A DNA stretch of 64,000 nucleotides, from positions 124,001 through 188,000 of the forward strand of contig NZ_BMVV01000006.1 of the NCBI RefSeq assembly GCF_014650895.1. Reading direction: 5' to 3'. This stretch comes from Streptomyces omiyaensis (lineage in GTDB: Bacteria; Actinomycetota; Actinomycetes; Streptomycetales; Streptomycetaceae). Position numbers and translations under genes: made by a program. Under the pieces are notes generated by a model. The model worked only from the letters and a program-made list of their open reading frames with translations, was not told the DNA's origin and did no database searches. Position 1 is the first letter of the stretch. Every line of letters begins with the position of its first letter. This document shows positions 16,450 through 27,447 of the stretch, in pieces.

Positions 16450-17025
16450 GTGCTTCTCTCAGACAAGGACATCCGGGCCGAGATCGATGCCGGGCGGGTC
16501 CGCATCGACCCGTACGACGAATCCATGGTGCAGCCGTCCAGTATCGACGTGCGCCTCGACCGCTTCTTCCGGGTGTTCGAGAACCACCGCTACCCGCACA
16601 TCGACCCCGCGACCGAGCAGCTCGACCTGACGCGCGAGGTGGAACCGGAGGGCGACGAGGCGTTCATCCTGCACCCGGGCGAGTTCGTGCTCGCCTCGAC
16701 CTACGAGGTCATCACCCTGCCGGACGACATCGCGTCGCGGCTGGAGGGAAAGAGTTCCCTCGGGCGGCTCGGGCTCGTCACGCACTCGACGGCCGGGTTC
16801 ATCGACCCGGGCTTCTCGGGGCACGTGACCCTGGAGCTGTCGAACCTCGCGACCCTCCCGATCAAGCTCTGGCCGGGGATGAAGATCGGGCAGCTCTGCA
16901 TGTTCCGGCTGAGCTCGCCCGCCGAGTTCCCGTACGGCAGCGAGCGGTACGGCTCCCGGTACCAGGGCCAGCGGGGACCGACGGCGTCCCGCTCGTTCAT
17001 GAACTTCCATCGGACCCAGGTGTGA
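16450..17025 (+). CDS. dcd: dCTP deaminase
   Basis: Converts dCTP to dUTP and ammonia, feeding dTMP synthesis. With the GTG start at 16450 the protein is exactly 191 aa, the standard length. Family landmarks are [13 protein letters not shown], the [21 protein letters not shown] region (deoxyribose and metal site, with the catalytic Glu shortly after in VTLELSN), and the C-terminal lid [15 protein letters not shown]. Upstream in-frame sequence is not protein-like. Thirteen bases separate it from the phosphoribosyltransferase gene, suggesting an operon of nucleotide enzymes. Confidence 0.96.
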   Translation: MLLSDKDIRAEIDAGRVRIDPYDESMVQPSSIDVRLDRFFRVFENHRYPHIDPATEQLDLTREVEPEGDEAFILHPGEFVLASTYEVITLPDDIASRLEGKSSLGRLGLVTHSTAGFIDPGFSGHVTLELSNLATLPIKLWPGMKIGQLCMFRLSSPAEFPYGSERYGSRYQGQRGPTASRSFMNFHRTQV

Positions 17026-17038
17026 GGCGGTAGCGGAC

Positions 17039-17536
17039 ATGAGTGAAGTACGCGAGAACCTGACGTACGAGGGCTTCGGGACGGCCGTGCGCGAGCTGGC
17101 GCAGACCATCGCCGACGACGGCTACGAGCCCGACATCGTCCTCTCCATCGCCCGCGGAGGCGTCTTCGTCGCCGGCGGTCTGGCCTATGCGCTCGACTGC
17201 AAGAACATCCACCTCGTGAACGTGGAGTTCTACACGGGCGTGGGGACCACGCTGGAGATGCCGGTCATGCTGGCGCCCGTGCCGGACGCGATCGACTTCT
17301 CCGACAAGAAGGTCCTGATCACCGACGACGTCGCCGACACCGGCAAGACGCTGAAGCTCGTCCACGACTTCTGCGTCGACCACGTCGCCGAGGTCCGCTC
17401 CGCCGTCATCTACGAGAAGTCCCACTCCCTCGTGAAGTGCGAGTACGTGTGGAAGAAGACGGACGAGTGGATCAACTTCCCCTGGTCGGTCGAGCCGCCG
17501 GTCGTCAAGCGCGAGGGCCAGGTCCTCGACGCCTGA
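17039..17536 (+). CDS. Phosphoribosyltransferase
   Basis: 165 aa type I phosphoribosyltransferase. The PRPP-binding loop VLITDDVADTGKTL is textbook, as is the upstream PDIVLSIARGGVFVAGGL that holds the pyrophosphate-binding loop. The base specificity hood is short; proteins like this are annotated as hypoxanthine- or xanthine-type PRTs without proof. Likely co-transcribed with dcd, 13 bp upstream, which hints at nucleotide salvage. Confidence 0.9.
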   Translation: MSEVRENLTYEGFGTAVRELAQTIADDGYEPDIVLSIARGGVFVAGGLAYALDCKNIHLVNVEFYTGVGTTLEMPVMLAPVPDAIDFSDKKVLITDDVADTGKTLKLVHDFCVDHVAEVRSAVIYEKSHSLVKCEYVWKKTDEWINFPWSVEPPVVKREGQVLDA

Positions 17537-17550
17537 GCCTCCCCCGCTGC

Positions 17551-17590
17551 GCGAAGGGCCCCCGCCGGGTTTCCGGCGGGGGCCCTTCGC
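17551..17590. terminator. Bidirectional terminator
   Basis: 18-bp perfect stem (GCGAAGGGCCCCCGCCGG) with loop GTTT between the convergent phosphoribosyltransferase and Yip1 genes. Confidence 0.85.
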
Positions 17591-17599
17591 GTCGCCCTG

Positions 17600-18430
17600 C
17601 TACAGGGTGCCGAGCTTGATCAGGCTCAGGAGCGCGACCAGCTGGATGGCGGAGGCGCCGAGGGCCTTGGGCCAGGGGAGGTCGTGGGAGCGGCCGACCA
17701 TGAGGGTGAAGAGGGCGCCGGCGGCGAGCCACGTCAGCCAGCCGATGACCTGCACCAGGCCGTTCTCGCCGCCCAGGAAGAGGGCGAAGAGCAGGCGGGG
17801 CGCGTCCGTGAGGGCCATGATCAGCATCGAGAGGCCGACGGTGGGCTGCCACGCGCCGTCGCCGCCCAGCTGACGGGCGAGGGTGTGGGTGACCGCGCCC
17901 AGGATCAGTCCGCCGAGGACGAAGCCGACGCCGGTCATCAGGACGTACGGGACGGTGCTGGACAGCGTGGCGTTCAGCACCTCCTCGCGGGCCTGGTCGA
18001 AGCCGAAGATCGCCAGCAGGCCGTAGAGGAAGGTGACGATCAGCGCCGGGCCCCAGACGGCGTGGTCGCGCATCCGGAGGAAGGTGTCCGCCGGGCGCAG
18101 CACGATGCCGCTCAGGAGGGCCTTCCAGCCCAGGCGCGGCCCGACGGGGGCGGGGGGAGCCTGGTGGGCGCCCGCCTGGCCGTAGGGGTCGTCGACGCTG
18201 AACATCTGGGTGTGGCCCGGGTTGTTCGCCGTCGCGTGGTGGTGCTGCTGCGCGTGCGGGTCGCCGAAGTACTCGGGCTCCCCGTAGGGCTGCTGCTGTG
18301 GCTGTTGCTGCCACTGCTGCTGCGGGTACGCCTGAGGCGGCGCGTTGTACCCGTACGGCGCCTGCTGCGGTCGATGCTGTTGCTGCGGGGGACGGTTGTC
18401 CCGGCCGCGTCCGTTCCTGAATCCAGCCAC
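17600..18430 (-). CDS. Yip1-family membrane protein with Gln-rich N-terminus
   Basis: 276 aa. The first ~100 residues are low-complexity Gln/Pro/His/Tyr (runs such as RPPQQQHRPQQAPYGYN) and probably disordered and cytoplasmic. The rest is a five-helix membrane domain typical of Yip1/DUF1282 proteins: VLRPADTFLRMRDHAVWGPALIVTFLYGLLA, then four further hydrophobic helices ending LVALLSLIKLGTL. The GTG start at 18430 begins VAGFRNGRGRDN; upstream codons are Arg-rich shadow. Function unknown. Confidence 0.78.
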   Translation of the reverse strand: MAGFRNGRGRDNRPPQQQHRPQQAPYGYNAPPQAYPQQQWQQQPQQQPYGEPEYFGDPHAQQHHHATANNPGHTQMFSVDDPYGQAGAHQAPPAPVGPRLGWKALLSGIVLRPADTFLRMRDHAVWGPALIVTFLYGLLAIFGFDQAREEVLNATLSSTVPYVLMTGVGFVLGGLILGAVTHTLARQLGGDGAWQPTVGLSMLIMALTDAPRLLFALFLGGENGLVQVIGWLTWLAAGALFTLMVGRSHDLPWPKALGASAIQLVALLSLIKLGTL

Positions 18431-18633
18431 GTCATTGAACGTACCCGTTTCCGCAGCGCACCCGCTCCTTCGGTGCCGACCTGTGACATCCCCTAGGGGG
18501 TGCCGGGGGGTGGTCCGGGGGTCGCGGGGCCGTCGTCCGGTCGCGCGGTCACTGTTACAAAACGGACGTATCACCTCAATGTGTGGTCCGTAGCGTCGGT
18601 GGGGTCAGCAGCGAAAACCCTCTGGAGTTCTCC

Positions 18634-19440
18634 ATGCGCCTCAACCGTCGCCCCCGTGTCCTGCGCACCGCCGCCCTCGCCACCGGCACCTCCGTCGCCC
18701 TCCTCCTGCCGGCCGCCGCCGCCTTCGCCGACGACGCCTCCTCCACCTCGGGCGACCAGCGGGCGGCCGTGCAGGAGCAGGTCTCGGGTGACCGGAGGGC
18801 CGCCGCGCCGGACCAGGCCCCCGGCGACCGGTCGACGGCCGTGTCGGACCGGGTCTCCGACTGGCCGCTGGCCGACGGGTCGACCGCGCGGGTGCGGCAG
18901 ACCGGGGAGGATTCGTACAGCGCCGACGTCGTGGGCCGGGACGGGGTGCCGATCGGCAGCGTGGTCAGTACGGGAGGACGGCCCGCCTACGCGCAGAACA
19001 ACGGGCTCCACATCGTCCTTTGGCCCGACGGCACGGTGAGCTCCTGGAGGGAGCGGGTCCCCGCGCCCGTACCCGCCCCGAAGCCCCAGCCGAAGCCGGC
19101 CCCCAGGCCCGTCCCGAAGCCCGCCCCCAAGCCCGCCCCGAAGGCCCTCCCGGAGGCCCGGCTCGCCGACGGCACCGTCGCCACCTTCGCCGAGCACGCC
19201 AAGGACGGGCCCCGGGTCCGGGTCTCCCTCGCCGACGGCAGGCGCGTCGCCACCGTCGACCCGGAGCACCTCACCGTCCGGCACCGCGGCTGGACCTACG
19301 GGCTCGCCGTCCAGCCCGGCAAGCACGCGTACCGGTTCGTCGTCGTCGACACCCCGAAGCAGGGTGGCAACAGCTGGGTCTACGACCTGCACGGCAGTCT
19401 CGTCGCGAAGTACCACGCCCAGAAGCCCGCGAAGCGGTGA
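18634..19440 (+). CDS. Secreted protein with Pro/Lys-rich linker
   Basis: 268 aa exported protein. The signal peptide is MRLNRRPRVLRTAALATGTSVALLLPAAAAFADD with likely cleavage after AFA. Two short beta modules follow (DGSTARVRQTGEDSYSADVV and DGTVATFAEHAKDGPRVRV), separated by a linker of Pro-Lys-Pro repeats (KPQPKPAPRPVPKPAPKPAP) of the kind that spans the wall. No catalytic motif is recognised. GGAG lies 8 bases before the ATG at 18634. Confidence 0.78.
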   Translation: MRLNRRPRVLRTAALATGTSVALLLPAAAAFADDASSTSGDQRAAVQEQVSGDRRAAAPDQAPGDRSTAVSDRVSDWPLADGSTARVRQTGEDSYSADVVGRDGVPIGSVVSTGGRPAYAQNNGLHIVLWPDGTVSSWRERVPAPVPAPKPQPKPAPRPVPKPAPKPAPKALPEARLADGTVATFAEHAKDGPRVRVSLADGRRVATVDPEHLTVRHRGWTYGLAVQPGKHAYRFVVVDTPKQGGNSWVYDLHGSLVAKYHAQKPAKR

Positions 19441-19466
19441 GCGGGGCGTGAGTCCCCGGACATGAC

Positions 19467-19499
19467 GAAGGGCCGCCCCACCGGGTGGGGCGGCCCTTC
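19467..19499. terminator. Bidirectional terminator
   Basis: 13-bp stem (GAAGGGCCGCCCC) with loop ACCGGGT between the convergent secreted-protein and Fe-S protein genes. Confidence 0.8.
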
Positions 19500-19509
19500 C
19501 GCGGTGCCG

Positions 19510-21768
19510 TTACGCGGCCGGCTCGGGCTCCGGCTCCTCGGCCGGGGCCTCGGGGTCGACCGGCGTCTTCACCGAGTCCAGCAGCAGCTGGGCCACGTCG
19601 ACGACCTGGAGGCTCTCCTTCGCCTTGCCGTCGTTCTTCTTGCCGTTCACGGAGTCCGTGAGCATGACGAGGCAGAACGGGCAGGCGGTGGAGACGATGT
19701 CCGGGTTGAGGGAGAGGGCCTCGTCGACGCGCTCGGTGTTGATGCGCTTGCCGATCCGCTCCTCCATCCACATCCGGGCGCCGCCGGCGCCGCAGCAGAA
19801 GCCGCGCTCCTTGTGGCGGTGCATCTCCTGCTGGCGCAGGCCCGGGACGGCCGACATGATCTCGCGCGGCGGCGTGTAGACCTTGTTGTGGCGGCCCAGG
19901 TAGCACGGGTCGTGGTAGGTGATGAGGCCGTCGACCGGGGTCACCGGGACCAGCCTGCCCTCGTCGATGAGGTGCTGGAGCAGCTGGGTGTGGTGGATGA
20001 CCTCGTACTCGCCGCCGAGCTGCGGGTACTCGTTGGCGATCGTGTTGAAGCAGTGCGGGCAGGTCGAGACGATCTTCTTGGCCGACTTCGGCTTCTTCGT
20101 CTCCGGGTCGTCGTCGTCCTCGCCGAACGCCATGTTCAGCATGGCGACGTTCTCCTGGGCGAGCTGCTGGAACAGCGGCTCGTTGCCGAGGCGGCGGGGG
20201 GAGTCACCGGTGCACTTCTCGTCGCCGCCCATGATCGCGAACTTGACGCCCGCCATGTGCAGCAGCTCCGCGAAGGCCTTGGTGGTCTTCTTGGCCCGGT
20301 CCTCCAGGGCGCCGGCGCAGCCGACCCAGTACAGGTAGTCGAACTCGGAGAGGTCCTCGGCGTCCTTGCCGATGATCGGGACCTCGAAGTCGACCTCCTT
20401 GGTCCACTCGACGCGCTGCTTCTTGGCCAGACCCCAGGGGTTGCCCTTCTTCTCCAGGTTCTTCAGCATCGTGCCGGCCTCCGACGGGAAGGCGGACTCG
20501 ATCATGACCTGGTAGCGGCGCATGTCGACGATGTGGTCGATGTGCTCGATGTCGACCGGGCACTGCTCGACGCAGGCGCCGCAGGTGGTGCAGGACCACA
20601 GGACGTCCGGGTCGATGACGCCGTTCTCCTCGGCGGTGCCGATCAGCGGGCGCTCGGCCTCGGCCAGCGCCGCCGCGGGGACGTCCTTGAGCTGCTCCTC
20701 GGAGGCCTTCTCGTTGCCCTCCATGTCCTTGCCGCCGCCCGCGAGCAGGTACGGCGCCTTGGCGTGCGCGTGGTCGCGCAGCGACATGATCAGGAGCTTG
20801 GGGGAGAGGGGCTTGCCGGTGTTCCAGGCGGGGCACTGCGACTGGCAGCGGCCGCACTCGGTGCAGGTGGAGAAGTCGAGGAGGCCCTTCCAGGAGAACT
20901 GCTCGACCTGGGAGACGCCGTAGACGTCGTCCTCGCCCGGGTCCTCGAAGTCGATCGGCTTGCCGCCGGTCGTCATCGGCTGGAGCGCGCCCAGGGCGGT
21001 CTCGCCGGTGGCGTTGCGCTTGAACCAGATGTTCGGGAAGCCGAGGAAGCGGTGCCAGGCGACGCCCATGTTGGTGTTCAGCGAGACCACGATCATCCAG
21101 ATGAACGAGGTGCTGATCTTCACCATGGCGGTGAAGTAGATGAGCGTCTGGAGGGTGGTGACCGACAGGCCCTTGAAGAGCAGGACGAGCGGGTACGAGG
21201 CGAAGTACGCGGCCTCGTAGTGCTCGACGTGGTGGATCGCGCCCTCCAGGCCGCGGAGCACGTAGATCGCGAGGCCGATGGTGAGGATCACGTACTCGAC
21301 GAAGTACGCCTGGCCGGCCTTGGAGCCGGCGAAGCGGGACTTGCGGCCGGCGCGGCCGGGCAGGCTCAGCAGGCGGATGACCATCAGGACGGCGATGCCG
21401 AGGATCGTCATGACGCCGATGAACTCGATGTAGAGCTCGAAGGGCAGGAAGCCGCCGATGACCGGCAGCGTCCAGTCGGCCTGGAAGAGCTGGCCGAAGG
21501 CCTGCGCGAGGGTCGGCGGCAGGGTCAGGAAGCCGACCGCGACGAACCAGTGCGCGAAGCCGACGATGCCCCAGCGGTTCATCCGGGTGTGGCCCAGGAA
21601 CTCCCGGACCAGCGTGACGCTGCGCTGGTAGGGGTTGTCCGTGCGGGTGCCGGCCGGGACCGGCTGGCCGAGCTTGAAGTACTTGACGAACTGGCCGACG
21701 GCGCGAGCGAGCAGGGCAACGCCGACCACGGTCAGCGTCAGCGACACGATGATCGCGGCGAGTTGCAT
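19510..21768 (-). CDS. Membrane Fe-S oxidoreductase, EtfD-like (heterodisulfide-reductase related)
   Basis: 752 aa. The N-terminal ~270 residues hold five to six TMs with conserved His (MNRWGIVGFAHWFVAVGF, GLEGAIHHVEHYE), resembling the quinone-reducing NarI/HdrE-like unit. Two 4Fe-4S motifs follow (CTECGRCQSQCPAWN and CTTCGACVEQCPVD), then two CCG domains (DEKCTGDSPRR; CPHCFNT, DPCYLGRHN and GFCCGAGGARM). This layout matches EtfD (Rv0338c-type), which passes electrons from acyl-CoA dehydrogenases through ETF to quinone in beta-oxidation. The tail is Glu/Pro-rich. Fatty-acid control would fit the inverted repeat upstream. Confidence 0.88.
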   Translation of the reverse strand: MQLAAIIVSLTLTVVGVALLARAVGQFVKYFKLGQPVPAGTRTDNPYQRSVTLVREFLGHTRMNRWGIVGFAHWFVAVGFLTLPPTLAQAFGQLFQADWTLPVIGGFLPFELYIEFIGVMTILGIAVLMVIRLLSLPGRAGRKSRFAGSKAGQAYFVEYVILTIGLAIYVLRGLEGAIHHVEHYEAAYFASYPLVLLFKGLSVTTLQTLIYFTAMVKISTSFIWMIVVSLNTNMGVAWHRFLGFPNIWFKRNATGETALGALQPMTTGGKPIDFEDPGEDDVYGVSQVEQFSWKGLLDFSTCTECGRCQSQCPAWNTGKPLSPKLLIMSLRDHAHAKAPYLLAGGGKDMEGNEKASEEQLKDVPAAALAEAERPLIGTAEENGVIDPDVLWSCTTCGACVEQCPVDIEHIDHIVDMRRYQVMIESAFPSEAGTMLKNLEKKGNPWGLAKKQRVEWTKEVDFEVPIIGKDAEDLSEFDYLYWVGCAGALEDRAKKTTKAFAELLHMAGVKFAIMGGDEKCTGDSPRRLGNEPLFQQLAQENVAMLNMAFGEDDDDPETKKPKSAKKIVSTCPHCFNTIANEYPQLGGEYEVIHHTQLLQHLIDEGRLVPVTPVDGLITYHDPCYLGRHNKVYTPPREIMSAVPGLRQQEMHRHKERGFCCGAGGARMWMEERIGKRINTERVDEALSLNPDIVSTACPFCLVMLTDSVNGKKNDGKAKESLQVVDVAQLLLDSVKTPVDPEAPAEEPEPEPAA

Positions 21769-21846
21769 GACGGGCTCCTCGGGCGGGCCCGGGGAGCGGA
21801 CGGGGGCGGCCTTCGCTCGCCTCTCCCTCGCCCTCGCCCAGAGCCT

Positions 21847-21868
21847 ACTAAGCGGTAACTTAATTAGT
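21847..21868. promoter_or_regulatory. AT-rich inverted repeat upstream of the EtfD-like gene
   Basis: ACTAA (21847-21851) and TTAGT (21864-21868) with an inner TAAG/CTTA pair (21849-21852, 21859-21862) form a dyad 78 bp before the ATG, AT-rich in a GC-rich background. It looks like a TetR-type operator; which regulator binds is unknown. Confidence 0.45.
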
Positions 21869-21931
21869 CCGTGCTGAGATTACCGGTCCGGGCGCTCCTC
21901 TTGTAGCGGACCTCGCGGTGATCTGTGTCGC

Positions 21932-22477
21932 TCAGGCAAGCCTTGCCGGACGGGCGGAGGCGCGCCGGAGGCGACGTCGGCGGACAGCTGGAAGCGTACG
22001 CGCCAGGACGGCCAGGTCCATGCCGAGCCAGTGGTGGTCCACATAGTGGAGGTCCAGCAGCTCGCGCTCCTCCCACGGCAGGTCGGAGCGGTCGCTGATC
22101 TGCCACGGTCCGGTCATCCCGGGGCGCACGGAGAGCCGGCGCCGGGTCTCGCCGGCGCACTCCCGGTGGGTCGGGGCGAGCGGGCAGGGGCCGACGAGCG
22201 ACATCTGGCCCCGGACCACGTGCAGCAGCAGCGGCAGCGCGGCCAGGGGGCTGCGGGTGCGGAAGGTCAGCATGGTGAAGGGCCGCCCGTCCAGGCCCGC
22301 GACCGTGCGGCGGCGCAGCAGCGGCGCGCCGCCGGCGGCCGGGGAGCCCAGGGCGAGCGAGAGGGCGACGGCGGCGAGCAGCGGGGAGAGCGCGAGGAGC
22401 AGGGCCGTACCTCCCAGCAGGTCGAAGGCGCGCTTGAGGCCGCCGCGGTGGGTGTGCTGCGTACGGTTCGCCGTCAT
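21932..22477 (-). CDS. Undecaprenyl-phosphate sugar transferase-like protein
   Basis: 181 aa of the bacterial sugar transferase family (WcaJ/PglC catalytic unit), which moves a sugar phosphate onto undecaprenyl phosphate. Visible are KRAFDLLGGTALLLALSP (the re-entrant membrane helix), MLTFRTR (family KFRTM-like), MSLVGPCPL (family SLVGPRP) and RPGMTGPWQIS. The acidic catalytic pair (usually Asp-Glu before the SLVGPRP block) is not obvious, and the C-terminus is Arg-rich, so activity may be altered. It stands alone, without other glycan genes. Confidence 0.72.
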   Translation of the reverse strand: MTANRTQHTHRGGLKRAFDLLGGTALLLALSPLLAAVALSLALGSPAAGGAPLLRRRTVAGLDGRPFTMLTFRTRSPLAALPLLLHVVRGQMSLVGPCPLAPTHRECAGETRRRLSVRPGMTGPWQISDRSDLPWEERELLDLHYVDHHWLGMDLAVLARTLPAVRRRRLRRASARPARLA

Positions 22478-22628
22478 GCCCCGGACCCCTCCGGCTGAGA
22501 TCATGGGATGTTCGTGGAATATGCCCGCTTTGCCCGACACGGGGCAGCAGGACTCTCCCATTTCCGGGCGCCCGCGTCAGGGAACGACGCGCCTCCCGCG
22601 TCTCTTTGAGTGATCGGGTCGGCGAGAA

Positions 22629-22649
22629 GTTGAGTCGACTCGACTCAGG
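22629..22649. promoter_or_regulatory. Second HAIR-like HspR site upstream of dnaK
   Basis: GTTGAGT-N7-ACTCAGG: two mismatches to the HspR operator CTTGAGT-N7-ACTCAAG, placed just upstream of the -35 at 22654. HspR commonly binds several HAIR copies in front of dnaK. Confidence 0.65.
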
Positions 22650-22653
22650 TCTG

Positions 22654-25212
<2,559 letters not shown>

Positions 25213-25245
25213 CAGCCGTACCCGCACGCGGGAGGAGGGACGTCG

Positions 25246-26424
25246 ATGAGCACGAAGGACTTCGTCGAGAAGGACTACTACAAGGTCCTCGGCGTCCCCA
25301 AGGACGCCACCGAGGCCGAGATCAAGAAGGCCTACCGGAAGCTGGCCCGCGAGAACCACCCCGACGCCAACAAGGGCGACACCAAGGCGGAGGAGCGCTT
25401 CAAGGAGATCTCCGAGGCGAACGACGTCCTCGGCGACCCCAAGAAGCGCAAGGAGTACGACGAGGCGCGCGCGCTCTTCGGGAACGGCGGCTTCCGGGCC
25501 GGCGGCCCCGGGGGCGGCGGCTCGTTCAACTTCGACCTGGGCGACCTCTTCGGAGGCGGCGCCCAGGGCGGGGCCGGCGGTTTCGGCGGCGGTGGCGGCA
25601 TCGGGGACGTCTTCGGCGGCCTGTTCAACCGGGGCGGCGGCGCGGGTGCCCGCACCCAGCCCCGCCGCGGCCAGGACATCGAGTCCGAGGTGACGCTCAG
25701 CTTCACCGAGGCCATCGAGGGCGCCACCGTGCCCCTGCGGATGTCCAGCCAGCAGCCCTGCACGGCCTGTTCGGGCACCGGCGACAAGAACGGCACGCCC
25801 CGGGTGTGCCCGACCTGCGTCGGCACCGGCCAGGTCTCGCGCGGCAGCGGCGGCGGCTTCTCGCTGACCGACCCGTGCGTGGACTGCAAGGGCCGCGGCC
25901 TGATCGCCGAGAACCCCTGCGAGGTCTGCAAGGGTTCCGGCCGGGCCAAGTCCTCGCGGACCATGCAGGTCCGGATCCCGGCGGGCGTCTTCGACGGGCA
26001 GAAGATCCGGCTGCGCGGCAAGGGCGCCCCCGGCGAGCGCGGCGGGCCCAACGGCGACCTGTTCGTCGTGGTGCACGTCGACGCCCACCCGGTCTTCGGG
26101 CGCAAGGACGACAACCTCACCGTCACGGTGCCGGTCTCCTTCACGGAGGCGGCGCTCGGCGGCGAGGTCAAGGTGCCGACCCTCGGCGGACCCGCGGTCA
26201 CGCTCAAGCTGCCCGCCGGCACGCCGAACGGCCGGACCATGCGCGCCCGTGGCAAGGGCGCGGTCCGCAAGGACGGCACGCGCGGCGACCTGCTGGTGAC
26301 GGTGGAGGTCGCGGTGCCCGTGGAGCTGGACGACAAGGCCCGCGAGGCCCTGGAGCAGTACCGGACGGCGACCGCCGAGACGGACCCCAGGGCGGAGCTG
26401 TTCCAGGCGGCGAAGGGAGCGTGA
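25246..26424 (+). CDS. dnaJ: Chaperone DnaJ (Hsp40)
   Basis: 392 aa type I J-protein. J domain at residues ~8-75 with the HPD tripeptide (ENHPDANKG) that stimulates DnaK ATPase; a Gly/Phe-rich linker (~80-150); four CxxCxGxG zinc motifs (CTACSGTG, CPTCVGTG, CVDCKGRG, CEVCKGSG); then two substrate-binding beta domains. GAGGAGGGACG upstream. The linker carries many GGG runs typical of the actinobacterial DnaJ1 type. Confidence 0.97.
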   Translation: MSTKDFVEKDYYKVLGVPKDATEAEIKKAYRKLARENHPDANKGDTKAEERFKEISEANDVLGDPKKRKEYDEARALFGNGGFRAGGPGGGGSFNFDLGDLFGGGAQGGAGGFGGGGGIGDVFGGLFNRGGGAGARTQPRRGQDIESEVTLSFTEAIEGATVPLRMSSQQPCTACSGTGDKNGTPRVCPTCVGTGQVSRGSGGGFSLTDPCVDCKGRGLIAENPCEVCKGSGRAKSSRTMQVRIPAGVFDGQKIRLRGKGAPGERGGPNGDLFVVVHVDAHPVFGRKDDNLTVTVPVSFTEAALGGEVKVPTLGGPAVTLKLPAGTPNGRTMRARGKGAVRKDGTRGDLLVTVEVAVPVELDDKAREALEQYRTATAETDPRAELFQAAKGA

Positions 26425-26428
26425 CGCG

Positions 26429-26878
26429 GTGGACGGGCGACGGCGCAATCCGTACGAACTGACCGACGAGACCCCGGTGTACGTCATCTCGGTGGCGGCC
26501 CAGCTGTCGGGTCTGCATCCGCAGACCCTGCGCCAGTACGACCGCCTGGGTCTGGTCTCCCCGGACCGCACGGCCGGCCGGGGCCGCCGCTACTCGGCCC
26601 GCGACATCGAACTGCTCCGTCAGGTGCAGCAGTTGTCGCAGGACGAGGGCATCAACCTGGCGGGCATCAAGCGCATCATCGAGCTGGAGAACCAGGTCGC
26701 GGCGCTCCAGGCCCGTGTCGCCGAGCTCTCGGCGGCCGTCGAGGGCGCGGCCGCCGCGATGCGGCAGCGCGAGGCCCAGGTGCACGCCTCCTACCGGCGC
26801 GACCTGGTCCCCTACCAGGACGTGCAGCAGACGAGCGCGCTGGTCGTCTGGCGTCCGGCGCCTAAGCGCGGCGAGTAG
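26429..26878 (+). CDS. hspR: Heat-shock repressor HspR (MerR family)
   Basis: 149 aa. N-terminal MerR-type winged helix (YVISVAAQLSGLHPQTLRQYDRLGLVSPDRT, wing GRGRRYSARD), a long dimerisation helix (IIELENQVAALQARVAELSA) and a short C-terminal part (YQDVQQTSALVVWRPA). HspR represses dnaK, clpB and other genes by binding HAIR sites with DnaK as co-repressor; HAIR sites precede dnaK and clpB in this window. GTG start 5 bp after dnaJ, completing the operon and its feedback loop. Confidence 0.97.
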   Translation: MDGRRRNPYELTDETPVYVISVAAQLSGLHPQTLRQYDRLGLVSPDRTAGRGRRYSARDIELLRQVQQLSQDEGINLAGIKRIIELENQVAALQARVAELSAAVEGAAAAMRQREAQVHASYRRDLVPYQDVQQTSALVVWRPAPKRGE

Positions 26879-26886
26879 CCGCCCGC

Positions 26887-26930
26887 GCGCGAGAGGGCCC
26901 CTCCCCGGCCGGGGAGGGGCCCTCTCGCGC
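26887..26930. terminator. dnaK operon terminator
   Basis: 20-bp perfect stem (GCGCGAGAGGGCCCCTCCCC) with loop GGCC, 8 bp after the hspR stop, shared with the convergent gene ending at 26949. Confidence 0.9.
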
Positions 26931-26948
26931 GTCGGGGGCGACCGCCCC

Positions 26949-27419
26949 TCAGGGGGCGATGAGTTCGCCGACGATGTCGCCGAGCGTCTCCCACCAGGGC
27001 GAGGCGCCGGTCCCGAAGGCGGCCGCCAGCGCGGTGCCGACGGCGAGGTCGAGCGGCGTGGGGTCGGCGTCCCACTCGTCGGTCACGTGCCCGTCGCCGC
27101 TGGAGCTCAGGGTGCCGAGCCGCACCCCGTCCCGGGTCAGCCGGCTCTCGGCGTACGAGCAGGGCACGAGCCGGTACCGGAAGCCGCCGGTGCGGACGTC
27201 CACCCGGTACGACCGCCGCAGCAGCCGCCCGCGGGAGGGCCGCAGCACGGCGGGCGCGCCGTCGACGGTGAGCGTCAGCAGGGCGGCCTTCCGGGTGCCG
27301 ATGGGGGTGTGGGCGTCGGCGGGCGTCCCCGGGGCCCTGAGGAGCTCCACGGGGGGCAGTCCGGCCCCGGAGACCCGGAGGGTGCCGGCGGGGCCGTCGA
27401 GGGCTGTGTGTGCGTGCAC
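26949..27419 (-). CDS. Conserved hypothetical protein
   Basis: 156 aa, not recognised. Mostly beta-like: strands LLTLTVDGAPAVLRPSRG, SYRVDVRTGGFRYRLVPC and LTRDGVRLGTLSS, then a C-terminal helical part (LDLAVGTALAAAFGTGASPWWETLGDIVGELI) that could pack against them. No signal peptide or TM. GTG start at 27419. It lies 28 bp downstream of the LuxR-type gene on the same strand, so it may be its operon partner. Confidence 0.65.
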   Translation of the reverse strand: MHAHTALDGPAGTLRVSGAGLPPVELLRAPGTPADAHTPIGTRKAALLTLTVDGAPAVLRPSRGRLLRRSYRVDVRTGGFRYRLVPCSYAESRLTRDGVRLGTLSSSGDGHVTDEWDADPTPLDLAVGTALAAAFGTGASPWWETLGDIVGELIAP

Positions 27420-27447
27420 GCTGGTCGGTCGTTCCGTTCCGGGGTGG

